Shown here: one piece after another, positions 5,237-5,890 of the stretch
Layout of the letters: each line of letters begins with the position of its first letter
Position numbering within the stretch: the first letter of the stretch is position 1
Source of the DNA: Dehalococcoidales bacterium
Lineage (GTDB): Bacteria > Chloroflexota > Dehalococcoidia > Dehalococcoidales > UBA3254
Assembly (NCBI GenBank): GCA_028718465.1
Contig: JAQULX010000198.1
Location: 1-5,890 of the forward strand
DNA length: 5,890 nt
Direction of reading: 5' to 3'
Notes under the pieces: model-generated
What the model was told of the DNA's origin: nothing
Databases searched by the model: none
The model's input: the letters and a program-made list of their open reading frames with translations, nothing else
Translations under genes and position numbers: made by a program

Positions 5237-5677
5237 ATGCAGAATGACGACACACGCTGTGAGATGGCGATTGCTATCTTACAGGTAACTCATGATGGTG
5301 AGGACCTGGACCCGGCTCATCTCTGGTTAGTCCAGGAATGGGTAAATGATCATCTGAACGAAAAGGGTGAAGCCGCTTTCCGTGATTTGCATGCTCAAGT
5401 AACGGCTGGCAAATATCAGAAGCCCTGGCTGCATGGCGTGGAGCATCTCACCCGGGACCATCAGGGCTATATCTTCTGGAAGGGCATCGAGGTGGAACAT
5501 TACAGCTTTTCCGGAAAGGGAGCTTATGAGCGCGAGAAAGCAGCGGCCGAAGAACTGGGACGGCGCTGCCGAATCCTGGAATCGCAAGGAATCCGGCCTA
5601 CCTGTAAATCCGCGATCTGGGACTGGGAGAAGTCTCAAGGAGGAGAATACATTGACCCAGAGCATTATGAACCATAA
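5237..5677 (+). CDS. Conserved PRTRC-neighbourhood protein of unknown function
   Basis: A 146-aa protein with TTTGGAGG (5225-5232) before its ATG, 18 nt after the ThiF gene. The N-terminal half is helical (ILQVTHDGEDLDPAHLWLVQ, then DHLNEKGEAAFRDLHAQV). The most distinctive part is KPWLHGVEHLTRDHQGYIFW (62-81), leading into KGIEVEHYSF (82-91). This looks like a conserved strand pair with several His, Asp and Trp residues, followed by a helix (REKAAAEELGRRCRILESQG). I have a recollection of similar hypothetical proteins beside PRTRC genes, but no named function. The spread of His residues (H66, H70, H75, H88) might suggest metal binding but does not form a recognised motif; it lacks the HxH...S..D signature of JAB peptidases. 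It overlaps the next gene by 26 nt. Confidence 0.8.
   Translation: MQNDDTRCEMAIAILQVTHDGEDLDPAHLWLVQEWVNDHLNEKGEAAFRDLHAQVTAGKYQKPWLHGVEHLTRDHQGYIFWKGIEVEHYSFSGKGAYEREKAAAEELGRRCRILESQGIRPTCKSAIWDWEKSQGGEYIDPEHYEP
5637..5643 (+). promoter_or_regulatory. Ribosome binding site deciding a TTG start at 5652
   Basis: AAGGAGG lies within the end of the preceding gene, 8 nt before TTG 5652. The in-frame ATG at 5667 is 23 nt from this site, too far for normal use, so TTG is the better start for the last gene. Confidence 0.65.
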
Positions 5678-5890
5678 ACAGCTTGACCCCAAGGTAGACC
5701 GGGTGATCTCGGATCTAGTAGGCAGTTTAACTGACCCGATTATCTGTCATAAAGGCCAGGAAGAACGGCCTCCTGAGTGGCTGAGGAATTCTATTACCCT
5801 GGAACGCCTAATTATGAATCTGGCAGCGCAAAAAGGAGAGACTCCTACCGGTACCGACGCTGAGGCCGCCTGGTATCTCTCAACAGCCAG
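5652..5890 (+). CDS. Unidentified protein, N-terminal part (runs off the window)
   Basis: An open frame from TTG 5652 to the right edge, 79 complete codons, with a strong AAGGAGG upstream; ATG 5667 is the alternative start. The visible protein has a helical opening (DPKVDRVISDLVGSL), then DPIICHKGQEERPPEWLRNS, then ITLERLIMNLAAQKGE and GTDAEAAWYLSTA at the edge. The segments around DPII, PEWL, ITLERL and TDAEAxxYL look like a conserved family that I associate loosely with plasmid and PRTRC neighbourhoods, without a named function. It overlaps the 146-aa gene by 26 nt and so is probably part of the same transcript. No function is assigned. Confidence 0.7.
   Translation, partial: MTQSIMNHKQLDPKVDRVISDLVGSLTDPIICHKGQEERPPEWLRNSITLERLIMNLAAQKGETPTGTDAEAAWYLSTA

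Overview
The window is a tightly packed, all-plus-strand stretch of what looks like a plasmid or integrative element from a Bacillota-type bacterium. The lineage guess rests on strong AGGAGG-type ribosome binding sites before nearly every gene, TTG starts, a short GA-rich terminator-like hairpin and balanced base composition; a Clostridia or Moorella/Desulfotomaculum-like host is plausible but not proven. There are no rRNA, tRNA, CRISPR or transposase genes. Genes overlap or are separated by a few bases, apart from three short gaps, each of which holds an inverted repeat.

Left part (1-2000): the C-terminal end of an unidentified protein overlaps a 102-aa protein whose last five residues (QEAMF) look like a sliding-clamp binding motif. 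After a 64-nt gap with a 9-bp hairpin comes a complete DnaN-type DNA polymerase III beta sliding clamp. It carries an unusual C-terminal tail of about 100 residues, acidic and then basic at the tip. A terminator-like hairpin follows.

Middle (2000-2420): a 99-aa member of a small conserved protein family seen on mobile elements, then a gap with a long two-part hairpin (2334-2387).

Right part (2418-5890): a translationally coupled gene string that I recognise as a PRTRC (ParB-Related, ThiF-Related Cassette) system. In order it holds a 64-aa four-cysteine protein, PRTRC protein C (ubiquitin-like, ending exactly in glycine), a 73-aa unknown, a 266-aa protein in the usual slot of PRTRC protein F, PRTRC protein B (E2-like, candidate cysteine in a TTCPGTH motif), and the PRTRC ThiF-family E1-like enzyme. 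A 146-aa conserved protein and a truncated gene starting from a TTG codon follow. No JAB-type peptidase (PRTRC protein A) is present in the window.

Taken together, the window combines a mobile-element sliding clamp, a probable clamp-binding partner and a ubiquitin-like conjugation set (Ubl, E2-like, E1-like). As far as I know, PRTRC systems were defined by comparative genomics and have no established function. An element-encoded clamp next to the conjugation genes suggests a role in replication or maintenance of the element, which is inference.
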